Below are positions 25,501-27,490 of a DNA stretch of 27,490 bases, piece by piece. This stretch comes from Symbiodinium natans (taxonomy: Eukaryota; Sar; Dinophyceae; Suessiales; Symbiodiniaceae): contig CAJNDS010000676.1 of the NCBI GenBank assembly GCA_905221605.1, positions 64,001-91,490 on the forward strand, in the 5' to 3' direction. Under the pieces are notes generated by a model. The model saw nothing but the letters and a program-made list of their open reading frames with translations, made no database searches and was not told the origin of the DNA. Positions within the stretch are counted from its first letter, which is position 1; each line of letters begins with the position of its first letter. The translations under genes and the position numbers were made by a program.

Positions 25501-25589
25501 TTGCTTAAGAACCCCGAAAAATATAAATGTTCTTCCTGATTAAGCGTAATATAGAGATTATTGCTATATTATTTGGTGTTCTTAAGCAA
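25501..25589. mobile_element. Short element with perfect 12-base inverted repeats
   Basis: TTGCTTAAGAAC at the left and GTTCTTAAGCAA at the right, 89 bases in all, A/T-rich inside with a smaller inverted repeat AATATAG/CTATATT. It lies just upstream of the 3' splice site at 25,607. Confidence 0.7.
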
Positions 25590-25607
25590 GTAGTAGTTAT
25601 CTTCAAG

Positions 25608-26129
25608 CCATCTCGAGCTCTCAGTTGGCGCGCCGTGAATGGCTGCGCAAGCAGGAGAGGAGACCTTTGAGGCCTCTGCCAACTGAAACTCGCCTCTCTG
25701 TGCTGCCATGCTCGACCGAGCCGCCCATTAGCCGAGGATACTGGAGCCAAGAACTAGGTTGGGGGGTAAGAAAATAGGAGGCTAGTCTCAAAACCCCAAG
25801 TCGCAGGATTCCCGTTTAATCAGGGCCCCAAGAAGGTACCCCTACTTTCGGAAGCCCCATGTGACGGCCAAGCTCAGATGGCTGCTCCAAGCTGCCCCCA
25901 GGCCCCGGCGGCTGGGTCGCGTGGAGTCAAGATGACAGTTCAAGGGGTTTAGGGTTTAGGGTTTAGGGTTTAGGGTTTAGGGTTTAGGGTTTAGGGCTTA
26001 GGGCTTAGGGTTTAGGGGGACTTGCTGCCCAAGGATCTAGGACACATTGCACAATGCACATCTCCGAGTCGCCGACCCGATTATCCCCCTATCACGTTCC
26101 TGACAAATCCTCAGCCCAAACCCTCTTCG
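25608..26129 (+). CDS. Three exon-like segments of a plus-strand gene
   Basis: Exon 25,608-25,757 (after TATCTTCAAG|; core QLARREWLRKQERRPLRPLP), intron 25,758-25,854 (GTTGGG...CGGAAG), exon 25,855-25,946 (core CDGQAQMAAPSCPQAPAAGS), intron 25,947-26,015, exon 26,016-26,129 (core GDLLPKDLGHIAQCTSPSRR). Phases agree at both junctions. The last exon ends at TCG|GTTTAG, the start of the next array, so the gene continues beyond it. The first intron is a family C element; the second is telomere repeat only. Basic and Pro-rich protein; no domain recognised. Confidence 0.5.
25758..25854. mobile_element. Family C element (copy C6) forming a putative intron
   Basis: Right end, from the other side, GGCTTCCGAAAGTAGGGGTACC followed by TTCTTGGGG. 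Left end GGTTGGGGGGTAAGAAAATAGG. CTAG|GTTGGG and CGGAAG|CC serve as splice sites; splicing completes an Ala codon. Confidence 0.6.
25947..26015 (+). repeat. Telomere-like array that could be an entire intron
   Basis: 69 bases made only of TTTAGGG heptamers (two CTTAGGG), starting at GGG|GTTTAG and ending TTTAG|GGGGAC. Flanking plus frames join in phase 0. Confidence 0.7.
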
Positions 26130-26229
26130 GTTTAGGGTTTAGGGTTTAGGGTTTAGGGTTTAGGGTTTAGGGTTTAGGGTTTAGGGTTTAGGGTTTAGGG
26201 TGTAGGGTGTCGGGTTTAGGGTTTAGGGG
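26130..26229. repeat. Telomere-like array, TTTAGGG on plus
   Basis: About 14 heptamers with TGTAGGG and TGTCGGG variants near the end. It starts at the proposed 5' splice site of the exon ending at 26,129. Confidence 0.95.
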
Positions 26230-26516
26230 TTTGGGGGCCCACTTCCGCGCCGCGTGGCGTCGTGGTCGCTTCGCGCCCTGTGGACGCTCACATACCGCGC
26301 CTCATTTGAAGGCAGGAGGTGCATCTGCTTTGATCTTCTGAGCCACATGAAACCCCCAGATTTGCTTTTAGGGTCCGACTGAAAAGCGCAGAGAAAAGGG
26401 GCCGCTGAGGCATTTCGGAGCCGAGGCGCAAACTGCAGGCCGACCTTCAGGGTGGTGGCACCCTTGCTGCTCTGCTCGAGGTATTGGTCGTCGGAATATG
26501 GAATGGTCCTGCGCAA
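26223..26516 (-). CDS. Open coding-like segment, function unknown
   Basis: Minus strand, 97 codons. Two parts have strong third-position G/C: 26,508-26,424, after TTTGCGCAG| (core YLEQSSKGATTLKVGLQFAP), and about 26,322-26,240, after AAAGCAG| (core LPSNEARYVSVHRARSDHDA). The stretch between them is poorer and may be an intron (CTTTTCAG lies inside), so two exons are likelier than one frame. A further exon-like frame (core AKAIEHAPLERTAGTSPPSE) lies at about 26,581-26,670. Convergent with the plus-strand gene to its left. Confidence 0.5.
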   Translation of the reverse strand: MRRTIPYSDDQYLEQSSKGATTLKVGLQFAPRLRNASAAPFLCAFQSDPKSKSGGFMWLRRSKQMHLLPSNEARYVSVHRARSDHDATRRGSGPPNP

Positions 26517-26665
26517 ACAGGCGCCTGCGCTTCTGCCCCCCCCCTCGGATTATTTTGTATGTTTTTTTGCGGCTCACTTCTGAAGGTGGACTGGTTCCGG
26601 CCGTGCGCTCAAGTGGTGCATGCTCGATGGCTTTTGCTTGCTTCTCGCCGCTTTGTGAAAATCTT

Positions 26666-26683
26666 TCTCTCTCTCTCTCTCTC
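26666..26683. repeat. TC-dinucleotide microsatellite
   Basis: (TC)n run. Confidence 0.85.
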
Positions 26684-26696
26684 ACTGTCAACGCAC

Positions 26697-26925
26697 CAAA
26701 CCCGCCAAACCCTAAACCCTAAACCCACTAAATCCCCCAAAACCCCTAAATCCCCTAAACCCCCTAAACCCCCTAAACCCTAAACACCCCCAAACACCCC
26801 CAAACACCCCCCAAACCTCCTAAACCCGCCAAACCCTAAACCCTCCACCCCCAAACCCTAAACCCTAAATCCCCTAAATCCCCAAAATCCCCCTAAATCC
26901 CCGAAATCCCCTAGACCCTAAAGCC
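26697..26925. repeat. Degenerate telomere-like region
   Basis: CCCTAAA mixed with CCCCTAAA, CCCCTAAAT and CCCCCAAACA units on plus. 26,930-27,016 holds nothing I can support. Confidence 0.85.
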
Positions 26926-27016
26926 CCAGGAGTCCATGCGACGTCATCCTTCGAGATGGCCACCTGATGGCCTCGGGATCATTCAGTGAACTTCAGGGCT
27001 TTCATCAGAGTCCCGA

Positions 27017-27072
27017 AGGGTTAGGGTTTAGGCTTTAGGGTTTCGGGGTTCGGGGTTAGGGTTTAGGGTTTG
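27017..27072. repeat. Telomere-like array, degenerate, TTTAGGG on plus
   Basis: TTTAGGG with TTCGGGG and TTTGGG variants. Confidence 0.85.
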
Positions 27073-27143
27073 GGTTCATGGGAGGCGGGCGTAGTGTATG
27101 ACTTTGTGGGGCTAAGGGGTCTTTGAAGTTTTCTCCCCACCCT

Positions 27144-27163
27144 CGGTGTGGGGTTGTTAGATT
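27144..27163. repeat. 20-base exact repeat, copy 2
   Basis: Identical to 20,169-20,188; the sequence around it is not similar. Confidence 0.9.
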
Positions 27164-27198
27164 TTGAACTCCTCGCCCGGAACTCTTCTCCTCGCCCA

Positions 27199-27490
27199 AG
27201 AGAAAGAGAGAAAGAGAGACAGAGAGACAGAGAGACAGAGAGACAGAGAGACAGAGAGAAAGAGAGAAAGAGAGAAAGAGAGAAAGAGACAAAGAGACAA
27301 AGAGAGAAAGAGAGACAGAGAGACAGAGAGACAGAGAGACAGAGAGACAGAGAGACAGAGAGAAAGAGAGAAAGAGAGAAAGAGAGAAAGAGAGAAAGAG
27401 AGAAAGAGAGAAAGATAGAAAGAGAGAAAGAGAGAAAGAGAGAAAGAGAGAAAGAGAGAAAGAGAGAAAGAGAGAAAGAGAGAAAGAGAG
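27199..27490. repeat. Octanucleotide repeat running off the window
   Basis: At least 36 units of 8 bases, of types AGAGAGAA and AGAGAGAC. The types occur in blocks (about five C-type, then A-type, then six C-type, then A-type to the edge). Frames through it are low-complexity and not coding. Confidence 0.95.

Noticed and set aside
27056-27418. Ser/Leu-rich and Arg/Glu-rich frames at the right edge
   Set aside because: Translations of the octanucleotide repeat.

Overview
The window looks like nuclear DNA of a protist, most probably a dinoflagellate. The evidence is about 30 dispersed arrays of the plant/alveolate-type telomere heptamer (TTTAGGG/CCCTAAA), genes built of many small exons, introns beginning GC as well as GT and ending AG with a G after it, long poly-C/poly-G tracts, and long runs of inferred exons on one strand. 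The organism call is an inference. No rRNA, convincing tRNA, CRISPR array, intact transposase or bacterial-type operon was seen. All gene models were spliced by eye. They rest on splice signals, phase agreement and protein-like reading; only two stand out on protein content: the F5/8 type C gene and the acidic/basic repeat gene.

Layout. 1-9.7 kb is a patchwork: telomere-like arrays and small inverted-repeat elements separate short exon-like fragments on both strands, none forming a full gene. About 10.25-13.76 kb on the minus strand is a multi-exon gene whose exons rebuild most of an F5/8 type C (discoidin) domain. Exon-like pieces on the same strand continue upstream to about 15.9 kb. From 16.5 to 22.9 kb come more minus-strand exons (16.6, 17.2, 18.2-18.4, 20.2-20.8 and 21.0-21.45 kb) among arrays and poly-C tracts. 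From 24.92 down to at least 22.82 kb, also minus, lies a gene for an unusual protein: a possible signal peptide, five acidic repeats each with an N-glycosylation sequon, a Lys/Arg-rich block, a Thr-rich linker and a short Cys-containing region. At about 25 kb the strand switches, and 25.1-26.1 kb holds plus-strand exons. The right end has a minus-strand coding segment, degenerate telomere-like repeats and an octanucleotide repeat that runs off the window.

The main result is a link between telomere-like arrays, small inverted-repeat elements and introns. At 25,947-26,015 a 69-base stretch made only of telomere heptamers has a usable GT start and AG end, and removing it joins two open, in-phase exons. 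At 15,698-15,902 a 205-base element with perfect 11-base terminal inverted repeats and a 4-base target duplication carries telomere repeats inside and has splice sites in its termini. Three further short element families (A, B, C) also sit between in-phase exon-like sequences. This fits introners, meaning transposable elements that create introns, some apparently carrying or consisting of telomere repeats.
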